From Alphaproteobacteria bacterium (GTDB lineage: Bacteria; Pseudomonadota; Alphaproteobacteria; Micavibrionales; Micavibrionaceae), in assembly GCA_020442385.1 (NCBI GenBank), contig JAGRKE010000020.1, positions 28,695 through 92,694 on the forward strand: a stretch of 64,000 bases of DNA. The letters run 5' to 3'. Below are positions 1 to 10,404 of this stretch, piece after piece (position 1 is the stretch's first letter; the number at the start of each line of letters is the position of its first letter). The translations under genes and the position numbers were made by a program. Below the pieces are notes generated by a model. It worked only from the letters and a program-made list of their open reading frames with translations. It ran no database searches and was not told the DNA's origin.

Positions 1-84
1 GCATACGCTAACAAAAATTAATTTTTATGTCAAAAAAAAATACGCGCTACTTTTGTGTCGCGAATCCGTGCTATGCCTTAAGGC

Positions 85-2904
85 ATGAGTTCGAACGCAT
101 CCCCGAAGCCTAAACCCGTTTCCCTGCCCGCTATTTCCGCGCTGGCAGTGAGTGCGCGCAAGGCGCATATACTCAGCACGGATGGGGAATTGCAAAGTGT
201 CTCTCACGATCAGGCGCGGATGATTTTGCACAATAAACCTGCGATGGTCTGTCATGCGCCTTATACGCGCGGGCGGCTGAGCACCCCGGCGCAAGGAGCG
301 AGCTTTTATGCTTATGATGTGCTGGAATTATTTGCTTTCGTGCATCCGGGAACATTTTGCGTGCCCACGCCGCACGGGTTAGCGATCGCGCTGGGGATGA
401 GCGCGCCAGAAAGCGCCGAGGATTACCCCTTCGCACTGATGGATATTGCGCGCGCGCTGCTCGAGGATTTGCAAAACGATCCCTATAAGGACAAGGCCGA
501 CCCGATTAGCATCGCCAAGGTGATGGGTATGCAGGGAAAGGGCTGGGCGTGGACGCCGTTCGTGCTCGAAGCGCTGGGCGAGACTTATGATGAGAATGAC
601 ATCACGCACACGAAAACAGGATTGAATGTCTGGCGGCATTTGCCGGAATGGGCCGAGGATGCCCCGCCCCCGCCGCCATCACATCACGGCGTAACGGGTG
701 AGGAAGCCCGCGCGCAACTTAAGAACCTGCTCGGCCCCGATGCGGAAAAACGCCAGGAGCAAATGGAGTATACAGGACAGATCGCCGCCGCGTTTCAACC
801 CCTGAAGGTCGAAAACGAACCGCATGTGGTTCTGGCCGAGGCCGGAACGGGCGTTGGAAAAACGCTGGGCTATCTCGCGCCCGCCAGCGTCTGGGCAGAA
901 AAGAACAAGGGCGCGGTGTGGATTTCCACCTACACCAAAAATTTGCAGCGCCAGATCGAGCAAGAGCTAGACCGCCTGTATCCCGACGAAGAATTGAAGG
1001 AGGCGCATATCGCCGTGCGCAAGGGGCGGGAGAATTATTTGTGCCTGCTGAATTTAGAAGAAACCGCCGCAGGTGTCGCCACCGCGCGCACACCCTATCA
1101 CGGGATTGCCGCCGGAATTATGGCGCGCTGGGCCGCCGCAACGAAGGATGGTGATTTAACCGGCGCAGATTTTCCCGGTTGGCTGACGGGTCTTTTGGGA
1201 TGGAGGCACACACGCGGCCTGTCCGATACGCGCGGAGAATGTATTTATTCGGCGTGCGATCACTACAGCAAATGTTTCGTCGAACGATCCATCCGCAAGG
1301 CCAAACGATCACGGATTGTTATCGCCAACCACGCGCTGGTGATGATTCAGTCCGCGATATCTTCGCTGAGCGAGGACATGCCCAGCCGTTATATCTTTGA
1401 CGAGGGACATCATTTATTTAGCGCCGCCGATAGCGCCTTCGCCGCGCATCTAAGCGCACGTGAAACCGCGGATTTACGCCGCTGGATTTTAGGAAATGAG
1501 GGCGGCAGGCGTGGACGCGCCCGCGGGTTGAAACGCCGGGCGGAAGATTTGGCCAGCGGTGATCAGGAGGCGCAAAGCGCGCTGGAGGATATCATCCATC
1601 ATGCAAGCTGCCTTTCCGCGCCGAGTTGGAGCCGCCGCCTGAAGGATGGTGCGCCGCAAGGCCCGTGTGAAGCGTTCCTGCATCTGGTGTATAAACAAAC
1701 CTATGCCCGCGCGAATGGACGCGAAGGTCCGTATTCATTGGAAACCGAAGTCTTCCCGGTTGATGAAGAAATCTTTCCCAAAGCCGCAGCACTAAAAAGC
1801 GCGCTGGAAAAATTAAAAAAGCCAATCATGGCGCTGTCGAAAATTTTCCGCGCCCGTCTGGCCGATGATGAAGGCATGATGGATAGCGATATGCGCGCGC
1901 GGTTGGAAGCGCTGGCTGCGTCATTAGAGCGGCGCGGTGAAATGACGATCGGCGCATGGACCAGAATGCTGGATATCCTCAAAGCGCCTTCCGCGTTCGA
2001 GGCCGCGCGTGAAGCCGTGCAGCATGCGGGCAAAGAAAAAGAGCAATTCGTCGATTGGATGGAGATTGAGCGCGTTGATGGGCAAGCGATTGATGTCGGG
2101 CTGTACCGTCATTTTGTCGACCCGATGAAGCCCTTTGCCGCCGCGATTGGTCCGCATGCGCACGGGCTGGCCGTTACATCGGCCACATTGCGTGACAGCG
2201 CCGATAGCGATGATGAAAGCTGGCACGCGGCCCTGCAAAGAAGCGGCGCGAATTATTTATCACCCGTTCCAAAGATGAGCAGTTTCTCCAGCCCGTTTGA
2301 TTACGCGGCGCAAACAAAAATTTTCATTATCAATGATGTGAGCAAGGATGATTTGGGACAAGTTGCGGGCGCATACCGCACATTATTTGATGCGGCGGAC
2401 GGCGGAGGCCTCGGCCTATTCACCGCGATATCGCGCCTGCGCGCGGTGCATGAAAAAATCGCCGCGCCGCTGGAGGAAAAGGGCCTAACCCTGTATAGCC
2501 AGCATGTGGATGACATTGATCCGGGCACGTTGGTTGATATGTTCCGCGATGATACGCATGCGTGCCTGCTGGGGACCGATGCGGTGCGTGACGGCGTGGA
2601 TGTACCGGGCGAGAGTTTGCGCCTACTGGTGTTTGATCGCGTGCCGTGGCCGCGCCCGACCATTTTGCACAAAGCGCGGCGCAGCGAATTTGGCGGGCGG
2701 CATTACGATGAGATGATGACCCGCCTGAAGCTGAAGCAGGCCTTTGGCCGCCTGATCCGGCGTGCAGGCGATAAGGGCGTGTTTGTCATGCTGGATCCCA
2801 TGCTGCCAAGCCGTTTACAAAACGCCTTCCCCGCCGAAGTCGAAATTGAAAAAATCGGCCTTGCAGAAGCATCAGAAAAAATAAAAACCTTTCTGAATGA
2901 ATAA
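85..2904 (+). CDS. DinG/XPD-type ATP-dependent DNA helicase
   Basis: Superfamily 2 helicase of the DinG/XPD type, expected to unwind DNA 5'-3' during repair or replication conflicts. The Walker A motif AEAGTGVGKT is at residues 251-260, and a DEGHH box (DEAH-type) lies near residue 440. Between them four cysteines (one in NYLCLLN, three in GECIYSACDHYSKC) are placed like the XPD/DinG 4Fe-4S ligands. The C-terminal part has the late helicase signatures, including KQAFGRLIRR. Residues 1-200 have no motif I recognise. At 939 aa it is longer than E. coli DinG. It starts 84 bases into the window, so its upstream neighbour is unknown. The helicase assignment is firm; the exact DinG subfamily is inferred. 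Confidence 0.88.
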   Translation: MSSNASPKPKPVSLPAISALAVSARKAHILSTDGELQSVSHDQARMILHNKPAMVCHAPYTRGRLSTPAQGASFYAYDVLELFAFVHPGTFCVPTPHGLAIALGMSAPESAEDYPFALMDIARALLEDLQNDPYKDKADPISIAKVMGMQGKGWAWTPFVLEALGETYDENDITHTKTGLNVWRHLPEWAEDAPPPPPSHHGVTGEEARAQLKNLLGPDAEKRQEQMEYTGQIAAAFQPLKVENEPHVVLAEAGTGVGKTLGYLAPASVWAEKNKGAVWISTYTKNLQRQIEQELDRLYPDEELKEAHIAVRKGRENYLCLLNLEETAAGVATARTPYHGIAAGIMARWAAATKDGDLTGADFPGWLTGLLGWRHTRGLSDTRGECIYSACDHYSKCFVERSIRKAKRSRIVIANHALVMIQSAISSLSEDMPSRYIFDEGHHLFSAADSAFAAHLSARETADLRRWILGNEGGRRGRARGLKRRAEDLASGDQEAQSALEDIIHHASCLSAPSWSRRLKDGAPQGPCEAFLHLVYKQTYARANGREGPYSLETEVFPVDEEIFPKAAALKSALEKLKKPIMALSKIFRARLADDEGMMDSDMRARLEALAASLERRGEMTIGAWTRMLDILKAPSAFEAAREAVQHAGKEKEQFVDWMEIERVDGQAIDVGLYRHFVDPMKPFAAAIGPHAHGLAVTSATLRDSADSDDESWHAALQRSGANYLSPVPKMSSFSSPFDYAAQTKIFIINDVSKDDLGQVAGAYRTLFDAADGGGLGLFTAISRLRAVHEKIAAPLEEKGLTLYSQHVDDIDPGTLVDMFRDDTHACLLGTDAVRDGVDVPGESLRLLVFDRVPWPRPTILHKARRSEFGGRHYDEMMTRLKLKQAFGRLIRRAGDKGVFVMLDPMLPSRLQNAFPAEVEIEKIGLAEASEKIKTFLNE

Positions 2905-2943
2905 ATTGCGCAAAGCCGCCAATAGCTTTATAAATTGCGGGTT

Positions 2944-4338
2944 ATGAAATCGTATGTTCTAGAGCTGCCTTACGCCGATCCTGCGCCGCTTTTTGCGTGT
3001 TTGCAGCAGCAATCTTACGCCCTGTTTCTCGACAGCGCAGACCGCAGCCATCAGGATGCGCGTTATTCCTTCATCTGTGCTTTCCCGCAAGAAACCATTG
3101 AGGCGAAAAACGGCGTTATTACCGTGCGCAATGCACATGGCAATGACACCTATGAGGGTGACCCATTTGCCGTGTTGCAAGACCGTTTGAGCGCGATAAA
3201 TCTGTGCGCTGATCTACAGGATGATCTGCCGCCCTTTCAAGGAGGTGCGGCCGGATTTTTCGGCTATGATTTGGGGCGCGGCATTGAAGAGATGCCAAGC
3301 ATTGCAGCCGATGATCCGGGCATGATTGACATGGCCATCGGCCTGTATGATCAGGTGATGGGGTTTGATCACGCGCGCAGGAAACGATGGCTGATCACGC
3401 ACGCCGTGGATGAGACGCAGGCAAAAAGCAAGCAAGAGCATTTTTTAAAGGCGCTGGATGCGCCCGCGCAAAAAACAAGCTTTAGCGCCGTTGAGTGGCA
3501 ATCGAATTTCAGCCGCAGCGCCTATGAACAGGCGGTGCAGACGATTATCAATTACATCGAAGCGGGCGATATTTTTCAGGCGAATTTATCCCAGCGTTTT
3601 GAAGCGCAGCTGCCAGATGCTTTTTGCGCCTATGCGCATTATCTGAATATGCGCCGCACCAACCCCGCGCCTTTTGCCGGATTTATGAATCTGGATGACA
3701 TTAAAATCGCTTCCGCCTCACCAGAGCGGTTTTTGCGCCTTGAGGGTGCGCGCGTGGAAACGCGGCCGATTAAGGGCACAGCGCCACGCAGCGCCGATGC
3801 CGCGCAAGATGAAGAGAGCAAAGCGCAGCTGGAAAACAGCGCCAAAGACCGCGCCGAAAATACGATGATTGTCGATTTGCTGCGCAATGATTTATCAAAA
3901 TCCTGCGAAGCGCCCAGCATTATCGTGCAGGATTTATGCAAGCTGGAGAGTTTTGCGCGCGTGCATCATCTGGTCTCTACAGTTACGGGAACGCTGCGCG
4001 CGGATCAAAGCGCGATTGATTTATTGCGCGGATGTTTTCCGGGCGGATCAATCACCGGCGCGCCGAAAATTCGCGCGATGGAAATTATTGAAGAGCTGGA
4101 GCCGATGCGCCGCGGTCCCTATTGCGGGGCGATGGGGTATATAACACCGGGCGGGTCGATGGATACGAACATCCTGATCCGCACATTGGTTTATAATAAG
4201 GGGCGCGTGAGCGTATCTGCGGGCGGAGGCATCGTTTACGATTCCGACCCGGCCAGCGAATATGAAGAGACGCTGGATAAAGCACGCGCGATTTTCGAAA
4301 GCTTTAGCCAAGAGAAGACGGAGGATATAGCCGCATGA
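2944..4338 (+). CDS. pabB: Aminodeoxychorismate synthase component I
   Basis: Chorismate-utilising enzyme that aminates chorismate to 4-amino-4-deoxychorismate using ammonia from the PabA partner, in folate synthesis. The PIKGT motif (residues 275-279) has the lysine typical of PabB, followed by KDRAENTMIVDLLRNDL and GGSITGAPKIRAMEIIEELEP-type signatures. I use the ATG at 2944 rather than an upstream in-frame TTG at 2935, giving 464 aa. The stop overlaps the pabA start as ATGA, and pabC follows the same way, so three consecutive genes of the pathway appear translationally coupled. The pabC neighbour argues for PabB rather than anthranilate synthase TrpE. Confidence 0.9.
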   Translation: MKSYVLELPYADPAPLFACLQQQSYALFLDSADRSHQDARYSFICAFPQETIEAKNGVITVRNAHGNDTYEGDPFAVLQDRLSAINLCADLQDDLPPFQGGAAGFFGYDLGRGIEEMPSIAADDPGMIDMAIGLYDQVMGFDHARRKRWLITHAVDETQAKSKQEHFLKALDAPAQKTSFSAVEWQSNFSRSAYEQAVQTIINYIEAGDIFQANLSQRFEAQLPDAFCAYAHYLNMRRTNPAPFAGFMNLDDIKIASASPERFLRLEGARVETRPIKGTAPRSADAAQDEESKAQLENSAKDRAENTMIVDLLRNDLSKSCEAPSIIVQDLCKLESFARVHHLVSTVTGTLRADQSAIDLLRGCFPGGSITGAPKIRAMEIIEELEPMRRGPYCGAMGYITPGGSMDTNILIRTLVYNKGRVSVSAGGGIVYDSDPASEYEETLDKARAIFESFSQEKTEDIAA

Positions 4339-4931
4339 TCCTCGTCATCGATAATTACGATTCCTTCGTGCATAATCTGGCGCGCTATTTCACCCTTGCG
4401 GGACATGAGTGCGAGATTGTACGCAATGATGCGCTGAGCCTGGAGGATATTGAGGATCTGGCGCCCGAAGCGATTGTGCTCTCCCCCGGACCGTGCACGC
4501 CCGCAGAGGCCGGCATTTGCGTGGACGCTGTGAAGCGCTTTGGCCCGCGCACACCGATATTGGGCGTATGTCTGGGGCATCAGGCGATCGGGGAAGCCTA
4601 TGGCGGAGAGACAATTCACGCGCACACCCCGCTGCATGGCAAGGCGGAAAGTATTCGCCACAACGCCGCCGGACTGTTTCATGAGCTGCCCAACCCGATG
4701 GAGGTCGGGCGTTATCATTCTCTGGTGACGCATATTGAGGTGGACTCGCCGCTGCTGGTCACCGCGCAAACCGAAGACGGCACAATTATGGCGATGGAGC
4801 ATAAGCGCGCCCCTGTATACGGCGTGCAGTTCCATCCTGAATCGGTTCTGACCACACACGGGCAAGCGCTGATCGGGAATTTCAGCGCGATCGTGAAACT
4901 CTGGCAGGCCGGGAAGGATAAGGCAGCATGA
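4335..4931 (+). CDS. pabA: Aminodeoxychorismate synthase glutamine amidotransferase subunit
   Basis: Class I glutamine amidotransferase that releases ammonia from glutamine for PabB. The catalytic triad is visible: Cys79 in GVCLGHQAIGEAYGG, and His167 and Glu169 in QFHPES. The 198-aa length is normal for PabA/TrpG. It overlaps pabB upstream and pabC downstream by 4 bp each (ATGA). The family also serves anthranilate synthase, and in some bacteria one subunit serves both enzymes; the neighbours favour the folate role. Confidence 0.9.
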   Translation: MILVIDNYDSFVHNLARYFTLAGHECEIVRNDALSLEDIEDLAPEAIVLSPGPCTPAEAGICVDAVKRFGPRTPILGVCLGHQAIGEAYGGETIHAHTPLHGKAESIRHNAAGLFHELPNPMEVGRYHSLVTHIEVDSPLLVTAQTEDGTIMAMEHKRAPVYGVQFHPESVLTTHGQALIGNFSAIVKLWQAGKDKAA

Positions 4932-5719
4932 GCGTTCTTTGGCATAACGGTGAATTACGTCCGGCGGGAGAGCCGGCCCTTCGCGCCTCCGACCGCGCGC
5001 TGCGCGGGCATGGCGTGTTTGACACGCTGCTGGTGATTGACGGGCGGTTATGCCATGGCGATGCGCATTTTGAGCGCTTAAAAGAACATGCGGCGCTGCT
5101 CGGCATTGAAACCGCGCATGACTTCCACGATATCGCGCAAACGTTGCTGAAGGCGAATGAAGCGCGCAGCGGACGCTTTGCGCTTAACACGGTTATCACC
5201 GGGGGAACTGGCGCGCGCGGGCTCACGGCGCCCGATCCACTGCACCCTGAAGTGATGATGCAGATATCGCCCGCGCCCGACAGCCTGCCCGCGATTGAGG
5301 CCGTGATCGCGCAATCGGTACGGCGCAATGAAGGCTCTCCGCTCAGCCGGATCAAATCGATCAATTACGGCGATAATATCCTCGCGCTGAATGAGGCAAG
5401 CGCGCAGGGCGGCAATGAAGCGATTATGATGAACAATGCGGGCCATATTGCCTGCGCGAGTGTGGGGAATGTGTTTATTCTTGAGGGCGGCGTTCTTTAT
5501 ACTCCACCGCTGTCTGATGGCGCGATGGCAGGCATTGTGCGCGGTGTGTTGATCGAGCAATTCGGCGCGCAGGAAAAAACCTTAAGCCCGCAGGATTTAC
5601 AAAGCGCCGCAGGGGTTTATATTAGCAATAGTCTTCGCGGCCTTGCGCCCGTAACATCTTTAAACGGTGCGCCGCACATCGCCGCACAGCTCGAAATTCC
5701 AAAGGATTTTCATGAATAA
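4928..5719 (+). CDS. pabC: Aminotransferase class IV, probable aminodeoxychorismate lyase
   Basis: PLP enzyme of fold type IV, probably splitting 4-amino-4-deoxychorismate into p-aminobenzoate and pyruvate. The lysine in LSRIKSINYGDNI fits the Schiff-base position, and NEASAQGGNEAIMMN followed by ASVGNVFIL is characteristic of class IV enzymes. It is 263 aa and starts inside the pabA stop (ATGA). Branched-chain or D-amino-acid aminotransferases share the fold, so the lyase call rests mostly on position. The reading frame ends KDFHE-stop five bases before the stop of the convergent ELM1-like gene. Confidence 0.82.
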   Translation: MSVLWHNGELRPAGEPALRASDRALRGHGVFDTLLVIDGRLCHGDAHFERLKEHAALLGIETAHDFHDIAQTLLKANEARSGRFALNTVITGGTGARGLTAPDPLHPEVMMQISPAPDSLPAIEAVIAQSVRRNEGSPLSRIKSINYGDNILALNEASAQGGNEAIMMNNAGHIACASVGNVFILEGGVLYTPPLSDGAMAGIVRGVLIEQFGAQEKTLSPQDLQSAAGVYISNSLRGLAPVTSLNGAPHIAAQLEIPKDFHE

Positions 5720-5724
5720 CGTCT

Positions 5725-6804
5725 TCAGGACAACTCCTTGCTAACAAGGCTTTCTTGAAATTGCTTGATGACTAGTTTTGCCGTAGCTTCATTGGTAGAT
5801 ATCTCAGGTATGCTCGCTGTTTCAAACTTTTTATTTTTTTCAATCTCAAGAAAGCTTTTTAAATATCCTTTTTCACGCAATAACTCGTAATCTTCGTCAT
5901 GAGCACCAGCAGTATATACCGACCTCCCGCTGAACAGAGCCTCGCTTATGAGAGAATATGACTGCCCAAGAACAATTATGTGATCAGCACTACCCAACAA
6001 ACCTTTATATGGATTAAATTCTTGTAGACACTCTTCATAGCTTTGTCCAATCACATGCACCTTATCGCTTAAATCTTCTACTCCAGTCGCATTAGACCAT
6101 CGCATTTTGTTAGGTAAATCCTTCAAACCTCTAACACCATTCCAATCCTGACTAAAAAGAGATTTTGACCTGTCTTGCATAGAATTAGAGAGCTTATAAT
6201 AATTTTCTCTGGTTCTTCTGCTAGGACATAGAAAAAAGGTGATTTCGTCGTACTCTTTTGCAACTTCAAACATTTTTCTTACAATTTTTTCTGCCGGATC
6301 GTCACGGAAAATCTGTCCCATTAATACAGCAACAAGAGGGCCTTTAATTTTTCCCTTGTAACGATCTAGAAAAATCTGAGCCTCTTTTCCTAGATTTTCA
6401 CGTGTGAGGTCTTGCGCAACAACATAATCTAATTCCTTATCAGCAAAACCATTGTTAACCGCTATACCACAAGCAGTTTCCGCTATATATGAAAAACAAA
6501 AAGAGGGTTTATCGTATCCCTTAAATCTATGCTCGTACGGGCGCCGACTTATAACAATATCAGGTATCCCTGTATTTTTAATAAACATGTCCAAACGCTT
6601 TTTAATATCCGGCGTCCTCGGAAATTGTTTTTCTAGAACTTCATCATCCAAATAGATGTATTCACCGTTTAACAAGCGTGCCGTCATCTTGGCAATACCA
6701 ACTCTGGCTTTGGTATCCCCTCTGTAAGGGTCAGCATCACCCACGTAAACCATCACCAAAGGCTTTGCGCCGTTATTGAACTGTGTGTTTGTATTATTAC
6801 TCAT
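5725..6804 (-). CDS. ELM1-like (DUF1022) family protein
   Basis: 359-aa protein resembling the bacterial 'mitochondrial fission ELM1' family, of uncertain biochemical role and possibly related to glycosyltransferase folds. Supporting motifs are PSRRT at 194-198, and GQSYSLISEALFSGRSVY from residue 280, which matches the family's late Ser-x-SEA-G pattern. The segment is clearly AT-richer than the pab genes on one side and the LOG gene on the other. It faces pabC tail to tail with five bases between the stops. It has its own promoter (TTGACT, 18-bp spacer, TATAAT). The placement suggests an acquired unit. Confidence 0.6.
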   Translation of the reverse strand: MSNNTNTQFNNGAKPLVMVYVGDADPYRGDTKARVGIAKMTARLLNGEYIYLDDEVLEKQFPRTPDIKKRLDMFIKNTGIPDIVISRRPYEHRFKGYDKPSFCFSYIAETACGIAVNNGFADKELDYVVAQDLTRENLGKEAQIFLDRYKGKIKGPLVAVLMGQIFRDDPAEKIVRKMFEVAKEYDEITFFLCPSRRTRENYYKLSNSMQDRSKSLFSQDWNGVRGLKDLPNKMRWSNATGVEDLSDKVHVIGQSYEECLQEFNPYKGLLGSADHIIVLGQSYSLISEALFSGRSVYTAGAHDEDYELLREKGYLKSFLEIEKNKKFETASIPEISTNEATAKLVIKQFQESLVSKELS

Positions 6805-6811
6805 GCGAGCG

Positions 6812-6841
6812 ATTATATTAAATTTACATAAGAAAAGTCAA
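6812..6841 (-). promoter_or_regulatory. Sigma70-like promoter of the ELM1-like gene
   Basis: On the minus strand TTGACT (6841-6836) and a perfect TATAAT (6817-6812) are separated by 18 bp, eight bases upstream of the ATG at 6804. This is seen directly; its activity is inferred. Confidence 0.6.
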
Positions 6842-6918
6842 ATATTTTTGCAGTTGTTTCATCTCGCGGGGGTGGCATAATAAACCCTTCTAAAAAAAGA
6901 AAATTTGGGTGTCTTTAG

Positions 6919-7815
6919 ATGAACAAGATTAACATGCTTACTGTCTATCTCGGCTCTTCGGGGCATGCGCGACCTGTATTTAAAGAGGCGGCGGAAGAGC
7001 TGGGCGCGCTGATCGGCAAAAGCGGTAAAGACCTCGTTTATGGCGGGATGGATGCGGGCCTGATGGGGATTTTGGCGCAAAGCGCGCTGGACAATGGCGG
7101 GCATGTCTTCGGCGTGATCCCGAAAAAAATCAAGGATAGCGAGCGCATTCTAAAAAATTTGAACGAAACCATCATGGTCGAAGATTTGTGCGACCGCAAA
7201 AAGCAAATGTTCCTGATGGCCGATGCGATTATCGCCCTGCCCGGCGGGTTTGGAACACTGGATGAAAGTCTGGAGATTTTATATTGGGGCGGGCTGGGCC
7301 TGCATTCTAAGCCGCTGGTGCTGGTGAATATTGAGGGGTATTGGGATGCGTTGATTGAATATCTCACCCCCCTGCCTGATTTCGACAAACGCTTTTTGGT
7401 TGTTGTGAACAGCGTGGAAGACGTAATACCCGTTTTGGAGAAATTCGAAGATTTGCCGCGCGTGAAAACGCCGCCGCACCTGCCGCATTTTGAAGATGAA
7501 ATTACGCGCGATACGGATATCCCTATCGTGGTCGATAAAGCGAATGTGGAGAACACTTATTTCATTATTTGTGCGCTGGGTCTGAAACAATTGGGCAAGC
7601 ACAGCCGCGCGATTGGATTCCTGAATAAGGATGGGCAGTTCGACCCGCTCATTCAATGGATCAGGAAAGCCGCCGAGGAACATTTCATCACCGGGAAATG
7701 CCTGAAGCTGTTCGGCGCGCATGAGAGCGAGAAGATGCTCTGGGCGATCCTGAAAAATCAGGAACGCGTCAATATCGACCTGCATGTTGAGAAATGGGGT
7801 AAAAGCGAGGTTTAA
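6919..7815 (+). CDS. LOG-family protein with an extra C-terminal domain
   Basis: Residues 1 to about 180 are a TIGR00730/LOG Rossmann-fold protein: YGGMDAGLMG (41-50) and the diagnostic PGGFGTLDE (108-116). Characterised relatives are nucleotide 5'-monophosphate phosphoribohydrolases that release a free base such as a cytokinin; others were once called lysine decarboxylases. Most family members are about 180-220 aa, but this one is 298 aa. The extra ~115 residues, starting around HFEDEITRD, match nothing I recognise. The stop overlaps that of the convergent small orphan. Confidence 0.8.
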   Translation: MNKINMLTVYLGSSGHARPVFKEAAEELGALIGKSGKDLVYGGMDAGLMGILAQSALDNGGHVFGVIPKKIKDSERILKNLNETIMVEDLCDRKKQMFLMADAIIALPGGFGTLDESLEILYWGGLGLHSKPLVLVNIEGYWDALIEYLTPLPDFDKRFLVVVNSVEDVIPVLEKFEDLPRVKTPPHLPHFEDEITRDTDIPIVVDKANVENTYFIICALGLKQLGKHSRAIGFLNKDGQFDPLIQWIRKAAEEHFITGKCLKLFGAHESEKMLWAILKNQERVNIDLHVEKWGKSEV

Positions 7816-8177
7816 GGCTGTAGTGGAACCAACTCTTGCTTGCTCGTTGTAAACAGATGCTGCAACGATACGGTCCAGTAATATTGGTACTTCACACCAG
7901 ATACCTTTGCGAGTTCTTTGGCCACTTGATCAAAACGCGCGTGATAATCTGTGAAACTCTTCGCATATGTTGAGCCTTCGCTTTCAGGCGCATTCGGCCA
8001 TTCTTGGATCTTGAAGCCGGCTTCTTTCACTGCATCTTCAAACAAATCAGATTTATCATTCACGTCTTTATAAAAGTAATCTTTCGTACCTGGGTCGTAT
8101 TGATTTTTCTCATTAAAATAGAACCCGAAATCCGCGTCATGCGCGTCAAAAAACTTTTTTGCCAAACCGATACTCAT
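7812..8177 (-). CDS. Small orphan protein, unknown function
   Basis: 121-aa protein without a recognisable domain; it is acidic, rich in aromatic residues (FGFYFNEKNQYDP, YQYYWTV) and lacks a signal peptide. The start at 8177 is chosen because GGGAG lies eight bases upstream; an earlier in-frame start at 8219 would lie inside a hairpin. The gene sits between two convergent conserved units (the LOG gene and the ATP synthase operon), and its stop overlaps the LOG stop. A promoter-like TTGATT / TAAAAA pair lies just upstream. Confidence 0.6.
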   Translation of the reverse strand: MSIGLAKKFFDAHDADFGFYFNEKNQYDPGTKDYFYKDVNDKSDLFEDAVKEAGFKIQEWPNAPESEGSTYAKSFTDYHARFDQVAKELAKVSGVKYQYYWTVSLQHLFTTSKQELVPLQP

Positions 8178-8180
8178 AAA

Positions 8181-8214
8181 AAAAACTCCCTCAGTAAGAA
8201 TGATGGGAGTTTTT
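8181..8214 (-). terminator. Bidirectional intrinsic terminator after the atp operon
   Basis: A perfect 10-bp inverted repeat, AAAAACTCCC (8181-8190) and GGGAGTTTTT (8205-8214), with a 14-nt loop and T runs on both strands. On the minus strand it ends the atpHAGDC transcript. It also supplies the GGGAG used as ribosome binding site by the small orphan gene immediately downstream. Confidence 0.7.
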
Positions 8215-8239
8215 AGCATATCCGTAATATGAAAATCAA
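8210..8239 (-). promoter_or_regulatory. Possible promoter of the small orphan at 7812
   Basis: Minus-strand TTGATT (8239-8234), 18-bp spacer and TAAAAA (8215-8210) preceded by TGC as an extended -10. The predicted start would fall near 8203, inside the terminator loop, so the orphan's own mRNA would lack the first stem arm and leave its GGGAG free. This is an inference from spacing. Confidence 0.4.
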
Positions 8240-8256
8240 GAGATTCGAACGGCGTT

Positions 8257-8661
8257 TTATTCCGTCACCGCCGTGAGCTTTGCATTGACCAATTTGATCG
8301 CTTTTTGGACGCGTTTACGCTCCGTATCGTCAGCGGCGCGACCCAAATCTTCGTTGAGATCTTTCAGCTCTTGCTCAACCGCTTTCTTATCCAGCTCATT
8401 CACATTCACAGCCTGCTCGGCCAGAACGGTGCAGTTTTCGCCCGTAATGTCAGCAAACCCGCCCGCAATAAAGATTTTGCGCGGCGCTTTGTCACCTTCA
8501 GATGCGAAGAGCTTGACTACACCGGCCTGCAGCGCCACGACGAAAGAGGCGTGATCCTTGCCCACGCCCATCTCACCGGTAATGCCGGGTATCACAGCCA
8601 TATAGACAGGCTCTGATACCAGCTTTTCTTCAGGCGATACGAGTTCGAAATTGATGCTCAT
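8257..8661 (-). CDS. atpC: ATP synthase F1 epsilon subunit
   Basis: Epsilon subunit of the central stalk of F1Fo-ATP synthase, which couples rotor and catalytic head and can inhibit ATP hydrolysis. The 134-aa protein has the N-terminal beta-sandwich typical of the family (FELVSPEEKLVSEPV, GITGEMGVGKDHASFV) followed by a helical hairpin. It is the last gene of the minus-strand operon, 21 bp after atpD, and is followed by an intrinsic terminator. Confidence 0.95.
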   Translation of the reverse strand: MSINFELVSPEEKLVSEPVYMAVIPGITGEMGVGKDHASFVVALQAGVVKLFASEGDKAPRKIFIAGGFADITGENCTVLAEQAVNVNELDKKAVEQELKDLNEDLGRAADDTERKRVQKAIKLVNAKLTAVTE

Positions 8662-8682
8662 GCTCTTCGTCTCTCTTTAGAT

Positions 8683-10161
<1,479 letters not shown>

Positions 10162-10401
10162 CTAGTTTAAAGGGATAAATTTTTCCATTTCTGTTGTGTC
10201 TGCGCCTTGTCGTTTACAAATCAACAAAGCGCTTTTTAAACCCGTTTGATCCTGAAGCGTTGCACCGCTAAAAGTCTCAAAAACCTGACTTATATTCTTC
10301 ACAAACGCCTCACTGCTCGCTCTATTCCATCCGCTGCCTTCACACTGATTGTAAAAAACAGATATGGCATTAGACACAGCCTTTGACAGCGTCTCACTCA
10401 A
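10162..10401 (-). CDS. Small orphan gene between atpG and atpD
   Basis: 79-aa protein of unknown function, mostly helical by appearance, with two cysteines and no signal peptide. The only reasonable start is TTG at 10401, three bases after the atpG stop and with an AAGG just upstream. It must be co-transcribed with the ATP synthase genes. It looks AT-richer than atpG and atpD. It matches no ATP synthase subunit I know, and the low-scoring start leaves some doubt that it is translated. Confidence 0.5.
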   Translation of the reverse strand: MSETLSKAVSNAISVFYNQCEGSGWNRASSEAFVKNISQVFETFSGATLQDQTGLKSALLICKRQGADTTEMEKFIPLN

Positions 10402-10404
10402 ACC

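Noticed and set aside
6845..6895. Possible original pabC end (TTTCATCTCGCGG) displaced by the ELM1-like gene.
   Set aside because: Shared core is only six bases (TTTCAT), below what can be told from chance.
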